Translations under genes and position numbers: made by a program
Notes under the pieces: generated by a model
What the model was told of the DNA's origin: nothing
The model's database searches: none
What the model saw: only the letters and a program-made list of their open reading frames with translations
Origin: Stomorhina lunata
Taxonomy: Eukaryota > Arthropoda > Insecta > Diptera > Rhiniidae
NCBI GenBank assembly: GCA_933228675.1
Contig: OW121743.1
Coordinates: 60,338,639 to 60,402,638 of the forward strand
Direction of reading: 5' to 3'
Length of the DNA: 64,000 nucleotides
Part shown: in pieces, positions 1 to 11,437 of the stretch
Layout: every line of letters starts with the position of its first letter
Position numbering within the stretch: position 1 is the first letter of the stretch

Positions 1-66
1 TCCTCGACGCGTTTCGATGGTTGGTTAAGCCATCTCTTCAGGAGGATTATCCCCAATTTAGACAGA
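1..66. other. Unassigned unique sequence at window edge
   Basis: Balanced-composition sequence that ends where the first minisatellite begins. Two of the three + strand frames are open, but the translation does not match the glutaredoxin segment expected before the exon at 1335. It may be intron or an unrelated exon edge. I cannot assign it. Confidence 0.3.
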
Positions 67-1290
67 TCAAAAAAAATTTTTATGAAAAAAATTTTTCTTT
101 AGACAAACATTTTTATCAAAAATTTTTCTATAGAAAAACATTTTTATCAAAAATTTTTCTGTAGAGAAACATTTTTATCAAAAATTTTTCTATAGAAAAA
201 CATTTTTATTAAAATTTTTCTATAGAAAAACATTTTTATCAAAAATTTTTGTATAGAAAAACATTTTTATCAAAAATTTTTCTATAGAAAAATATTTTGA
301 TCAAAAAATTTTCTAAAGAAAAATATTTTGATCAAAAAATTTTCTAAAGAAAAATATTTTGATCAAAAAATTTTCTAAAGAAAAATATTTTGATCAAAAA
401 ATTTTCTAAAGAAAAATATTTTGATCAAAAAATTTTTCTATAGAAAAATATTTTTATCAAAAATTTTTCTATAGAAAAACATTTTTATCAAAAATTTTTC
501 TATAGAAAAACATTTTTATCAAAAATTTTTCTATAGAAAAACATTTTTATCAAAAATTTTTCTATAGAAAAACATTTTTATCAAAAATTTTTCTATAGAA
601 AAACATTTTTATCAAAAATTTTTCTATAGAAAAACATTTTTATCAAAAATTTTTCTATAGAAAAACATTTTTATCAAAAATTTTTGTATAGAAAAACATT
701 TTTATCAAAAATTTTTCTATAGAAAAACATTTTTATCAAAAATTTTTCTGTAGAAATATATTTTTATTAAAAATTTTTCTGTAGAAAAATACTTTTATCA
801 AAAATTTTTCTATAGAAAAACATTTTTATCAAAAATTTTTCTATAGAAAAACATTTTTATCAAAAATTTTTCTATAGAAAAACATTTTTATCAAAAATGT
901 TTCTATAGAAAAACATTTTTATCAAAAATGTTTCTATAGAAAAACATTTTTATCAAAAATGTTTCTATAGAAAAACATTTTTATCAAAAATTTTTCTATA
1001 GAAAAACATTTTTATCAAAAATTTTTCTATAGAAAAACATTTTTATCAAAAATTTTTCTATAGAAAAACATTTTTATCAAAAATTTTTCTATAGAAAAAC
1101 ATTTTTATCAAAAATTTTTCTATAGAAAAAGGTCTTTATAGAATTTTTTTTATAGAAAAACATCTTAGTCTAAAATTTTTCTATAAAAAATTTTTTGTAT
1201 CAAAAATTTTCCAAAAAAAAATTTTGTATAGAAGAACATTTTTATCGAAAATTTTTCGGTAGAAAAATATTTTTATTAATTTATTTTAAA
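67..1290. repeat. Minisatellite array 1, 31-bp unit, palindromic core
   Basis: About 35-40 tandem copies of a 31-bp unit whose core is TTTTTCTATAGAAAAA, joined by a CATTTTTATC linker. Units from about 425 to 1130 are nearly identical; both edges are more diverged. One block at 285-430 carries the variant linker ATATTTTGATC. The array lies just upstream of a splice acceptor (AG at 1333-1334), so it sits inside an intron of the GRXCR-like gene and is presumably transcribed. Open frames through it are a by-product of the sequence and are not genes. Confidence 0.9.
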
Positions 1291-1334
1291 TTAAAAATAT
1301 TTGCACAGATTTTAACTAAATCTATTTTTTACAG

Positions 1335-1400
1335 GATGCCGACACTGTAGAACGTCTTAACGAATCCGGGGAACTGAGACAGTTACTAAAACCCTACAAG
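1335..1400 (+). CDS. GRXCR-like glutaredoxin domain cysteine-rich protein, penultimate exon (partial gene)
   Basis: The 22-codon exon reads DADTVERLNESGELRQLLKP plus Tyr-Lys, between an acceptor (cAG at 1332-1334) and a donor (GTATGC at 1401). This is the C-terminal edge of a glutaredoxin fold: the Gly-Asp-Ala-Asp and Leu-x-x-Ser-Gly-x-Leu pattern that follows the active-site strand in GRXCR1-type proteins and their fly counterparts (CG31559/CG12206-like). The exons encoding the N-terminus and the main glutaredoxin body lie before the window. The 3' exon follows after a 99-bp intron. Vertebrate GRXCR1 acts in actin-rich hair-cell bundles. The fly function is not evident from this fragment. 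Confidence 0.88.
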
Positions 1401-1499
1401 GTATGCAACACTTTTTATTTTGCTTTAACAAATTTCATAATAATTCCATTTAATTTAATTTAATTCCGTTATCTCTATTTTATCACATATTTTTCACAG
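1401..1499 (+). other. Intron of GRXCR-like gene
   Basis: A short 99-bp intron, starting GTATGC and ending TTTTTCACAG. Its size is typical of small fly introns. Splicing keeps the reading frame between the two exons. Confidence 0.85.
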
Positions 1500-1673
1500 T
1501 CAATATCAACAACCTACACCTGTCAAACATGCGGTGGCTATCGTTTATTACCCTGTCCCTCATGTAATGGCTCCAAGAAATCGGTACATCGAAACCATTT
1601 CACGGCTGAATTTGTGGCACTCAAGTGCATGAATTGTGATGAGGTGGGCTTGGTAAAATGTCACAACTGTTAG
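1500..1673 (+). CDS. GRXCR-like protein, last exon with cysteine-rich C-terminus
   Basis: 57 codons and a TAG stop at 1671-1673. The exon encodes the cysteine-rich C-terminal module with four CxxC pairs: CQTC, CPSC, CMNC and a final CHNC at the carboxyl end. The conserved segment NHFTAEFVALKC lies between pairs two and three. The spacing resembles a DnaJ-type zinc-binding region and is the hallmark of glutaredoxin domain-containing cysteine-rich proteins. The protein ends exactly on the last Cys, as expected for the family, and shows no frameshift or missing Cys. The gene therefore looks intact where visible. Family assignment is from recalled motif similarity; the full protein cannot be checked because its 5' part is outside the window. 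Confidence 0.9.
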   Translation, partial: SISTTYTCQTCGGYRLLPCPSCNGSKKSVHRNHFTAEFVALKCMNCDEVGLVKCHNC

Positions 1674-2139
1674 GAGACCAAATATTTATTTACTTGCAAC
1701 GAACGGCAGTTCCAAGATGGAATGAGTGTTTTTGGCTTTGGAGGTAACATGAACATTAACATGTAACTAGTGACCAACTTCATTTGCCAAAACATGATTC
1801 AGACAAACTGTGACAATGACAATGAATGCACGAAGTGACAGCTGGTAGACTGTAAGACAGAGGGAGGGATGAATGGATTGTCGGAGTGCTTAAATAGGTG
1901 ACATAAATATTAAAAAATTAACAATAATTTTAAAATTTATTGAAATGTGTGAAAATGCAAATTAAAAGAAAAAAAGAATAAAGAAGTTAACGACAACGAC
2001 TTTAGACTAGTGATTAAATTCTATAGAAAAATTCTTTATAAATTAAAGATAAAATATATTTTATTTTTTTATTTAATTCTAAAATAATTTAATTTTTATA
2101 AAAACACTCCGGTTCATCAGAATAGGTTTAGCGTTTCAA
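1674..2139 (+). other. 3' UTR and downstream flank of the GRXCR-like gene
   Basis: Non-coding sequence after the stop. An AATAAA at 1978-1983 about 300 bp downstream is a plausible polyadenylation signal. The sequence becomes very AT-rich past 1900 and grades into array 2. No other gene seen. Confidence 0.55.
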
Positions 2140-5090
2140 GAAAAAATTTATTTGAAAAATTTTTATATCAAAAATTTTTCTTTAGAAACAAATATTCTAC
2201 AAAAAAAAAAATTTATATCGAACATTTTTCCAAAAAAAAAGAATTTCTTTAAAAAATTTTTCTTTGGAAAAATTTTTATATCGAAAATTTTTCGTTATAA
2301 ATTTTTTTTGTATCGAAAAATTTTCTTTACAAAAATTTTTATATCGATTTTTTTAGAAAAATTTTTATATCTTAAATTTTTCTTTAGAATAATTTTTATA
2401 TCGCAGTTTTTTTACAAAAATTATTATATCGAACATTTTTCTCTAGAAAAAATTTTATATTGAAACTTTTTCTCTAGAAAAATTTTTGTAAGGAAAATTT
2501 TCGATAGAAAAATGTTCCCATAGAAAAACTTTTATAATGAAAATTTTTCTATAGAAACATTTTGATAATGCAAATTTTTCTATAGAAAGATTTTTCTATC
2601 TAGAAAATTTTTCTATTGAAAAATTTTTCTATATCAAAAATTTTTCTATAGAAAAATTTTTCTATATTGAAAATTTTTCTATAGAAAAATTTTTCTATAG
2701 AAAAATTTTTCTATATCGAAAATTTTTCTATAGAAAAATTTTTCTACAGAAAAATTTTTCTATATCGAAAATTTTTCTATAGAAAAAATTTTCTATAGAA
2801 AAATTTTTTATATCGAAATTTTTTCTATAGAAAAATTTTTCTATATCGAAAATTTTTCTATAGAAAAATTTTTCTATATCGAAAATTTTTCTATGGAAAA
2901 ATTTTTCTATATCGAAAATTTTTCTCTGGAAAAATTTTTCTATATCGAAAATTTTTCTATAGAAAAATTTTTCTGTAGAAAAATTTTTCTATATCGAAAA
3001 TTTTTCTATAGAAAAATTTTTCTATATCGAAAATTTTTCTATATCGAAAATTTTTCTATATCGAAAATTTTTCTATATCGAAAATTTTTCTATATCGAAA
3101 ATTTTTCTATAGAAAAATTTTTCTATATCGAAAATTTTTCTATAGAAAAATTTTTCTACAGAAAAATTTTTCTATATCGAAAATTTTTCTACAGAAAAAT
3201 TTTTCTATATCGAAAATTTTTCTATAGAAAACAATTTGTCTATATCGAAAGTTTTTCTATAGAAAATATTTTTATATAAAAAATTTTTCTATAGGAACAA
3301 TTTTTATATTATTTTTCATTAGAAAAATGTTTATATTGAAAATTTTTATAATGAAAATTTTTCTCTAGAAAAATGCTTATATTGAAATTTTTTCTCTAGA
3401 AAAATGTTTATATTGAAAATTTTTCTATAGAAAAATTTGTATATTGAACATTTTTTTAATCAAAATTTATCTCTAGAAAAATGTTTATATTGAAAATTTT
3501 TCTCTAAACAAATTTTTATATTGAGAATTTTTCTCTAGAAAAACTTTTATATTTAAAATTTTTCTCTAAAAAAATTTTTATATTGAAAATTTTTCGCTAG
3601 AAAAATTTTTATTTGCAAATTTTTCTCTAGAAAAATTTTTGTATTGAAAATTTTTCTCTAGAAAAATTTTTATATTGAAAATTTTTCTCTAGAAAAAATT
3701 TTATATTAAAAAATTTTTCCATAGAAAAATTTTTATATTGAAAGTTTTTCTGTAGAAAAATTTTTATATTGAAAATTTGTCTTCAAAAAAATTTTTATAT
3801 TGAAAATTTTTTTATAAAAGAATTTTGCATTGAAAATTTTTCTATAAAAGAATTTTGCATTGAAAATTTGTCTATAAAAAAATTTTTATATATTTTATAA
3901 TTTTGTAGAAAAAATTTTTAAATTGAACATTTTTCTAGAGAAAAATTTTTATATTGAAAATTTTTCTGTAGACAAATTTTTATATCGAAAATTTTCTCTA
4001 GAAAAATTTTTCTATTGAAATTTTTTTTTAGAAAAATTTATCTATTGAAAATTTTTCTCTAGAACAATTATTATATTGAAAATTTTTCTCTAGAAAAATT
4101 TTTATATTGAAAATTTTTCTCTAGAAAAATTTTTATAGTAAAAATTTTTCTCTAGAAAAATTTTTATATTGAAAATTTTTCTCTAGAAAAATTATTATAT
4201 CGAAAATTTTTCTCTAGAAAATTTTTTATATTGAAAATTTTTCTCTAGAAAAATTTTTATATAAAAATTTTTCTTTAAAAAATGTTTATATCAAAAATTT
4301 TTCTAAGCAAAAACACAAAACAACAATTTTATATTGAAAATTTTTCTATCGAAGATTTTTATATCAAAAATTTTTATATCGAAAAATTTTTATATTGACA
4401 ATTTTGATATCGAAAATTTGTTCTACAAAAATTTTTATATCGAAAATTTTTCTCTAGAAAAAAATTTTTATATCGAAAATTTTTCTATAGAAAAATTTTT
4501 ATATTGAAAATTTTTCTCTAGAAAAAAATTTTATATTGAAAATTTTTCTATAGAAAAATTTTTATATTGAAAATTTTTCTATAGAAAATTTTTGTATTGA
4601 AAATTTTTCTATAGAAAAATTTTTATATTGAAAATTTTTCTATAGAAAAATTTTTATATTGAAAATTTTTCTATAGAAAAATTTTTATATTGAAAATTTT
4701 TCTATAGAAAAATTTTTATATTGAAAATTTTTCTATAGAAAAATTTTTATATTGAAAATTTTTCTATAGAAAAATTTTTATATTGAAAATTTTTCTAAGG
4801 AAAAACAAAAAACAACAATTTTATATTGAAAATTCTTCTATAGATGATTTTTGTATCAAAACTGTTTATATCGAAAAATTTTTATATTGAAAATTTTTAT
4901 ATCGAAATTTTATATCTACAAAAATTTTTATATCGAAAATTTTTCTCTAAAAAAATTGTTATAACGAAAATTTTTCTCTAGAAAAATTGTTATATCGAAA
5001 ATTTTTTTTAAGAAAAAATTTTGTATCGAAAATTTTTTTACAGAAAAAATTTTGTATTGATCATTTTTCTACATGGCAAATTTTTGCTTA
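2140..5090. repeat. Minisatellite array 2, 31-33 bp palindromic units
   Basis: About 3 kb of tandem units related to array 1 but with a TATATTG or TATATCG linker. The core is TTTTTCTATAGAAAAA or the variant TTTTTCTCTAGAAAAA. Blocks can be seen: 2590-3240 with TATATCG linkers and doubled cores, 3350-4270 with CTCTAG cores, and 4480-4790 with a nearly uniform TATATTG unit. Two copies of a divergent patch (near 4300 and 4795) contain AAACAACAATTTTATATTG, showing that a roughly 490-bp segment was itself duplicated. Confidence 0.88.
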
Positions 5091-6985
5091 AGTTGGGTAT
5101 TTTTACTTTATTCTTGATAAAATCATTACTAATTGGTAGATTTTGATATTATAAATCTTATATTATTTGGAATATTCATAACGATCGCCTGGTAACGATT
5201 GATAATTTTTGCTATTTTCTATATTTTATGAATTTTGAAAAAAAAAATACAAATTTTTGATTTTGCACAAAAAAAAAATATTTTTTGACATTCTAATGTA
5301 AATAACTTCAAAATTTTTAAATATACAAAAAAGTTTTGTATACACGTCTTAAAGGAAATTTTGTTTTTAATCCAATGATGAATTTTCAATAAATTCGGAT
5401 GAGTCGCTTTTCAGATATGAGTAAAATAGTTGGATAATCTCTTCAAAAATTCAAAATGTTTGAAATTTTGTTTTTAACAAATTTTGAAGTCCGGTTGTTT
5501 TTGGGGGACCATAGCACTTAAAATACTATAGTTTTACTTTTATATAATTTTTTGTTACTCATGTAACCGTTTACTTCTTTAAGACATTTTTCTTGTGAAT
5601 TTATAAAATAAACGCAAATGATTATAAGGACGACTGTGAGCCTATTCTGATGAGCGGGAGTGTATTTTTATGTAAAATTTAATGTTCATATCTTTTAAGT
5701 GAAATGTAATTAAAATTAATTTTATAATTATTTTTTTCTATGCTTTTTTTAGTCTTATTATAAATAAATAATGCATAATCAATTGTTATAATCTAAAAAT
5801 TGTTGCAAATTAATTTTTTTAAAAATGTGCAATTTTTTTTATATAAATATAAGAAAATAAAAGAAATATTTTTAATAGAAAAAAACTGTAATTAATATAA
5901 TTTTATAACTACTATAACATATTTTAACAATATCCAGAGAAAAAATCACAACGAATTAACTATTTAATTATTAAAATATTAACATTAAACCAGTGTATTT
6001 TTTTTTGTTAATTTACCTAATTATTCTAGTTAATAACATTATTTTTATTTTATTTTAAATAAAATTTTATATCAATATATGTATGTATTTTTTACTATTT
6101 GCAAATAAAATCCCAGCAAAATTTTTGTGTGTGCCAACAAATTTACTCGGAAGTGTCAATTTTTCTGCCAAATGTCTAACATCAATATAATTCAGAAAAA
6201 CGTTTTCTGAGAACTGATAAAATTTGTGTTTGATAATTTTTGGCCAAGAACCCAAAAATTAAAAAATACCCTAAATTTTTTAAAAACAACTTCTTCATAT
6301 CTCTCTTATTTTACCTAGAAAAATGCTAAATTATAAGCCATAAGAATTTTTATTATATTCACCAAAAAAAAGCTTAAATTTAATACGTCATTTGACAACT
6401 AAATTAATGTTTTGATTATAAATCTTTTAAAGTAAACAATAAACCTACAATCTACTCGTACTATAATCGTTTTTATAACAATTATTTAACATTCTCTTAA
6501 CTACCCCCCCATAAAGTTTATTTATTTAATTAATTATTTCTTAGCTGAGATTTTATCTTTATTAGTTAACCGCAAATAAACGTAAGCGTTCACAGTTGTT
6601 CTCTGACTAATTTCAAAATTATTTATTCATAATAAAAGGCCAAAGGTCAATTGCTTGCATGCACCTTCAATTTGATGCAGAAGAAAATAACTTAATCTCG
6701 TGTATAGTTTAGGAGATATCAGGAAATCAAAAAAGCTCTACAGTGTTCAAGGTTTTCGTTTTTCTTCGGACAAGAACTAAGTTGACTCGGTTTTGCTCGG
6801 AAATCCCATCATAACCACGTGAAAGCCGAAAGTCTCTTCTTTAGATTGAGTGAAAAAAATTCACCGAAATTTAACGATCGTAGAACAAAGTTCAAAATTT
6901 TCTGGAAAAAGTCACATAAATTGTTACGCATAATTTAAGCAAAAAAGTGTTGCAGTCGTTTAGGCGTAATTTTTTTAGGCATTTT
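5091..6985. other. AT-rich intergenic DNA, no gene seen
   Basis: Low-complexity but non-periodic AT-rich sequence with many stops in all frames. I find no coding exon, RNA gene or recognisable element. A short C-tract lies at about 6503. Confidence 0.6.
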
Positions 6986-7235
6986 AGTATTTACCCCTAG
7001 GAGTCGGCGTTCAACCAAAATAAGAAGAGCTATTCTTTGGGTCAATTAGCAGACGTGCGCAGATTTTCATAAAATTCTGCGGCTTATATATCGAGAAGAA
7101 AACAAAATTAAAAAATAGGGATCCAAAACAGATACCCCAAGGAGTGGACGGATTTCAAAGAGTCAAGTAATCCCAACCAAAATTAATATGACTCTTTCTA
7201 GGATCAATTAAAAGGAGTCAAGGATAGCAGAAGAA
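6985..7235 (-). repeat. Degenerate copies of the 155-bp tandem unit found at 17.0 kb
   Basis: Read on the - strand, this stretch contains the phrase 'GAAATCCGTCCACTCCTTGG' followed by GGTATCT, which matches the repeating GAAATCCGTCTACTCCTTAG-GGTACCT unit of the 17.0-18.0 kb array. About one and a half degenerate units are present, in opposite orientation to that array. Confidence 0.6.
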
Positions 7236-8185
7236 GAATTATCTGAATGTACCTCTGAATCTTTTTGATTGTTATATATATAAGAATTATAGCCAAATGT
7301 TGATCGATTGTAACAAAATGTTACACACTTGTAGAATTTAGTGACCATAGCTGTCAAAGTTTTTAATTTAATAGCTTTTAACTGGCGTTTGTGACATTTT
7401 ATTGGTTTCCGGGAGCTTTGACATACTGACCAAAAGTTGCTTTAAACTTCTCCTTTCTATAATTATTTGTCATAGATATTACAATATTATTAAATTTATC
7501 AGAATAAATGGGTTTATCGGGGCAGGGTTATATGAGAGCTCTAAGTAAATGTGAACAGATTTCGCCCATTTTCAGTACTTCTATAACATATCGAAAATAC
7601 TTCTGTAAAATTTTATCTTTCTAGCTCTTGTAGTTAATGAGCTCTCGTGCTTTTATCTGACGGACAGACGGACATAAACCCCTCTTCTTTTTGTGTTTCC
7701 GTAAGTTTTTTATATGGGAGGAATTCGGTCAAATGGTGACCGATTGCGACAAAATTTTGCACATTGATTGGCATTGGTATAAGACTTTCTCGTGCTAAAT
7801 TTAGTGGTTATATCTCTTATAGTTTTAGATTTATTGGCACTTAAGTGTATTTTAGGTGAAATTTATGCTGTTTCCGTAAAATTTTGTATGGGAGCTATGG
7901 CTAAATCTGAACCTATTTTAATAAAATTGTATATGCTACCTAGGACTTATATACAACTTCTATACTTATATACAACTTCTATACACACTATACATCATCA
8001 TAGCTAATATAGTTTGTTATTTATTGGCCAATAAGCGATTAGCCTAGGCGAGGTTATACGGGAGCTATGGTCAAATGTTAACCGATTTTGCCCAATTTCA
8101 ATACCAATTTTCTCAGAAATGAAGAATGTTTTTACTAAGTTTCAGTGAGCTTGCTGCTGTCGTTTAGGCGTTATCGTGATCACAA
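7236..8185 (-). mobile_element. DINE/Helentron-like repeat fragments
   Basis: Contains recurring phrases of the dispersed element family seen complete at 22.4, 44.0 and 44.7 kb: GGGAGCTATGG, AATGGTGACCGATTGCGACA, and CTGACGGACAGACGGAC, which is the complement of the GTCCGTCTGTCCGTC motif. The copies are degenerate, and I cannot mark ends. Array 3 starts abruptly at the right edge. Confidence 0.5.
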
Positions 8186-10545
8186 AGATTTTTTTATCAA
8201 ACATTTTCTATAGAAATTTTTTTTATTAAAAATTTTTCTATAGAAAATTATTTTATCAAGAATTTTTTTATAGAAAATTTGTTTATCAAAATTTTTTTCA
8301 TAGAAAATTTTTTTATCAAAATTTTTTTTTTTTGTTTTTATTAAAAATGTTTCTATACAATTTTTTTTTTATTTTAAAAAGTTTTCCATAGAAAATTTTT
8401 TTATCAAAAAGTTTCGTATAGAAAATTTTTTTATCAAAAATTTTTCTATGGAAAATTTATTATCAAACATTTTTCTATAAAAAATTTTTTTATGAAAAAT
8501 TTTTCTATATACAATTTTTTTATCAAAAAGTTTTCTATAGGAAATTTTTTTATCAAAAAGTTTTCTATAGACAATTCTTTTATTAAAAATTTTTCTATGG
8601 AAAATTTATTCTCAAAAATCTTCTATAGAAAATTTTGTATCAAAAATTTTTCTATTTAAATTTTTTTTTATCAAAAACTTTTCTATAATTTTTTTTCAAT
8701 AAAAAATCTGTTTATTAAAAATTTTTCTATGAAAATTTTGTTATCAAAAATTTTTCTATGACAATTTTTTTATTAAAACTTTTTCTATGAAAATTTTTTT
8801 AATAAAGATTTTTCTATGAAAATTTTTTTAACAAAAATTTTTCTATACAAAATTTTTTCTATATTTTTTTTTATCAAAAATTTTTCTATGAAAATTTTTT
8901 TATTAAAAATTTTTCAATAAAAAATTTTTTTATTAAAAATTTTTCTAAAAATTTTTCAATAAAAAATTTTTTTATTAAAAATTTTTCTAAAAATTTTTTT
9001 ATCAAAAATTTTTCTATAAAAAAATTTTTTATCAAAAATTTTTCTATACAAAATTTTTTTATCAAAAATTTTTCTATATTTTTTTTATCAAAAATTTTTC
9101 TATGAAAATTTTTTTATCAAAAATTTTTCTATGAAAATTTTTTTATCAAAAATTTTTCTATGACAATTTTTTTATTAAAAATTTTTCTATGAAATTCTTT
9201 TTATCAAAAATTTTTCTATATTTTTTTTTTGTGAAAAATTTTTCTATAGAAAATTATTTTATCAAAAATTTTTTTATATAAAATTCTTTTATCAAAAATT
9301 TGTCTATATTTTTTTTATCAACAATTTTTCAATAAAAAAATTTTTTATTAAAAATTTTTCTATGAAAATTTTTTTATCAAAAATTTTTCTATTAAAATTT
9401 TTTTATCAAAAATTTTTCTATAGAAAATTTTTTTATCAAAAATTTTTCTATAGAAAATTTTTTTATCAAAAATTTTTCTATGACAATTTTTTTATTAAAA
9501 ATTTTTCTATGAAATTTTTTTTATCAAAAATTTTTCTATATTTTTTTTTGTAAAAAATGTTTTATTTTATTTTATTTTATCAAAAATTTTTTTATATAAA
9601 ATTCTTTTATCAAAAATTTGTCTATATTTTTTTTATCAACAATTTTTCAATAAAAAAATTTTTTATTAAAAATTTTGTTATGAAAATTTTTTTATCAAAA
9701 ATTTTTCTATTAAAATTTTTTTATCAAAAATTTTTCTATAGAAAATTTTTTATCAAATATTTTTCTATAGAAAATTTTTTTATCAAAAATTTTTCTATAG
9801 AAAATTTTTTTATCAAAAATTTTTCTATAGAAATTTTTTTTCAAAAATTTGTTCTATTTTTTTTAATTTTTTCTGTACAAAATTTTTGATCAAATATTTT
9901 TCTATGAAAATTTTTTTATCAAAAATTTTTCTATGAAAATTTTTTTATCAAAAATTTTTCTATGAAAATTTTTTTTATCAACAATTTTACTATAGAAAGT
10001 TTTTTATCAAAAATTTTTCTATATAAAATTCTTTTATCAAAAATTTGTCTATATTTTTTTATCAACAATTTTTCAATAAAGAAATTTTTTATTAAAAATT
10101 TTTCTATGAAAATTTTTTTATCAAAAATTTCTCTATGAAAATTTTTTTATTAAAAATTTTTTTATGAAAATTTTTTTATCAAAAATTTTTCTATTAAAAT
10201 TTTTTTATCAAAAATTTTTCTATAGAACATTTTTTATCAAATATTTTTCTATAGAAAATTTTTTTTATCAAAAATTTTTCTATAGAAATTTTTTTTATCA
10301 AAAATTTTTCTATAGAAATTTTTTTTTCAAAAATTTTTTCTATTTTTTTAAATTTTTCTGTACAAAATTTTTTTATAAAAAAGTTTTCTATATAAAATTT
10401 TTATCAAAAATTTTTCTATATATAATTTGTCAATATTTTTTTTTATCAACAACTTTTCAATAAAAAATTTTTTTATGAAAAATTTTTTATCAAAAATTTT
10501 CTATGAAAAATTTTTTATCAAAAATTTTTCTATGAACATTTTTTG
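8186..10545. repeat. Minisatellite array 3, 30-bp palindromic unit
   Basis: Tandem units of about 30 bp: TTTTTTTATC linker, AAAAATTTTT, and the CTATAGAAAA core. The left part is degenerate. Several stretches (for example 9420-9480 and 9720-9840) have an exact 30-bp period. A 0.7-kb block recurs within it: the patch with ATAAAATTCTTTTATCAAAA and TGTCTATATTTTTT appears near 9270, 9595 and 10020. The Tyr-Arg-Lys-Phe-Phe-like open frames are artefacts of a unit length divisible by three. Confidence 0.88.
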
Positions 10546-10580
10546 ATGGTCGTGAGTTCGAGTCACGACGAGTTTGTCAA
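10546..10580 (+). other. Isolated tRNA T-arm-like hairpin (B-box-like)
   Basis: A non-repeat insert in array 3 holds CGTGAGTTCGAGTCACG: a 5-bp stem CGTGA/TCACG around a 7-nt loop containing TTCGA, as in a tRNA T-arm and pol III B box. No acceptor stem, anticodon arm or A box is present next to it. It is probably a relic of a tRNA-derived SINE. Low confidence. Confidence 0.35.
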
Positions 10581-10689
10581 AAATTTTTCTATAGAAAATG
10601 TTTTGAATCGAAAATATCTACAAAAAAATATTAAATTGTTTAATATTCGAATTTATTTCTGTTTTGAAAAATATTCCCAATATTTACAA

Positions 10690-10984
10690 AAATATACCCA
10701 ATGTTTACAAAAATAATAGTGTCGTGGCAACAATGTTCAAGATTATATTTCTTTGTTCTGTCGAACCATGTATTTTGTTGCTTTTTATTGGATTATGATT
10801 TGTTTCTTGCCCATTTTGTTTTTGTCTTTTCTTTAACAAAGCGGCACCAACCAACTCTGTTAACATCCAAACTCCAACTGAATGATTTTAATACTCATTT
10901 TCACGAGTTTTATTAATGATCGTGGTATTTTCGAAAATTAAAAGAATTCATCGGCTACTGGTGGTATGGGCTGCCTACTCCTGC
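10690..10984 (+). repeat. 0.29-kb unique tail shared with 36.2 kb
   Basis: This stretch, from GTGTCGTGGCAACAATGTTC to GGCTACTGGTGGTATG, matches 36210-36484 almost base for base. At both loci it lies directly to the right of a TATC-type minisatellite array in the same orientation, after a short linker containing AATCGAAAATATCTA. This suggests that array and tail move or were copied as one unit. Confidence 0.8.
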
Positions 10985-11150
10985 TACTATCAGTTCAGCT
11001 GTTGTCGCAAAGAACTTAAAGTAAAATTGTGCTGGGTACCAGATCATTATGATATCTAAGGTAACGAAATTGCAGACCAACTGGCCCGTGCTCCAACAGA
11101 CGTGAATATAAGAAATACTTCTGATGATGTTTATCCTGGTCTTGACTTTA
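10985..11150 (+). pseudogene. LINE-type RNase H fragment
   Basis: Reading from about 11000, the translation contains ELKVKLCWVPDHYDI, a stop at 11057-11059, then GNEIADQLARAPTDVN. This is the RNase H C-terminal signature of I/Jockey-like non-LTR retrotransposons: WVPGH-x-x-I-x-GNE-x-AD-x-LA. Here Gly of the GH pair is Asp and an in-frame stop interrupts it. No reverse transcriptase is attached, so this is a dead fragment. Confidence 0.7.
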
Positions 11151-11437
11151 TTTTCTACAATATAATCAAAATATTTCCTCTTTAAATCTAATCTTATTGG
11201 AAAATTTTGTAATATTTGCTAAAATTTATTTATCGTATTCGATATCGATCGAAAACTCAGACTTTTAAGCAAATATTGTGTAACATACCTTAGGACTTTT
11301 CAAAATAATTTAAAAAAAAAGTTTAATAAAATTCGATATTGAAACGTGTCCGTTTGTTTGTTAAAACATTTGGTTTAAATAAAATAAGTTTTAAACTTTT
11401 GGCAAATAAGTTACAATTTAGAGAACGTTATATGTTA
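11151..11437. other. AT-rich DNA with a fragment of the 12.95-kb MITE arm
   Basis: The segment at about 11225-11300 (TATTCGATATCGATCGAAAA and following) resembles one arm of the TIR element at 12953-13272. No gene seen. Confidence 0.5.

Noticed and set aside
1..66. Upstream exon of the GRXCR-like gene
   Set aside because: The open translation lacks the glutaredoxin residues expected just before the DADTVERL segment, and no donor is visible.
67..1290. Resemblance to a CRISPR array (about 30-bp regular repeats)
   Set aside because: The repeats are contiguous, with no unique spacers, and the context is an insect gene intron.
2152..3279. Open frames rich in Phe, Tyr, Lys and Ile in arrays 2, 3 and 4
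   Set aside because: Units of about 30 bp with no in-frame stop stay open by default. No start context, domain or codon bias; both strands behave alike.
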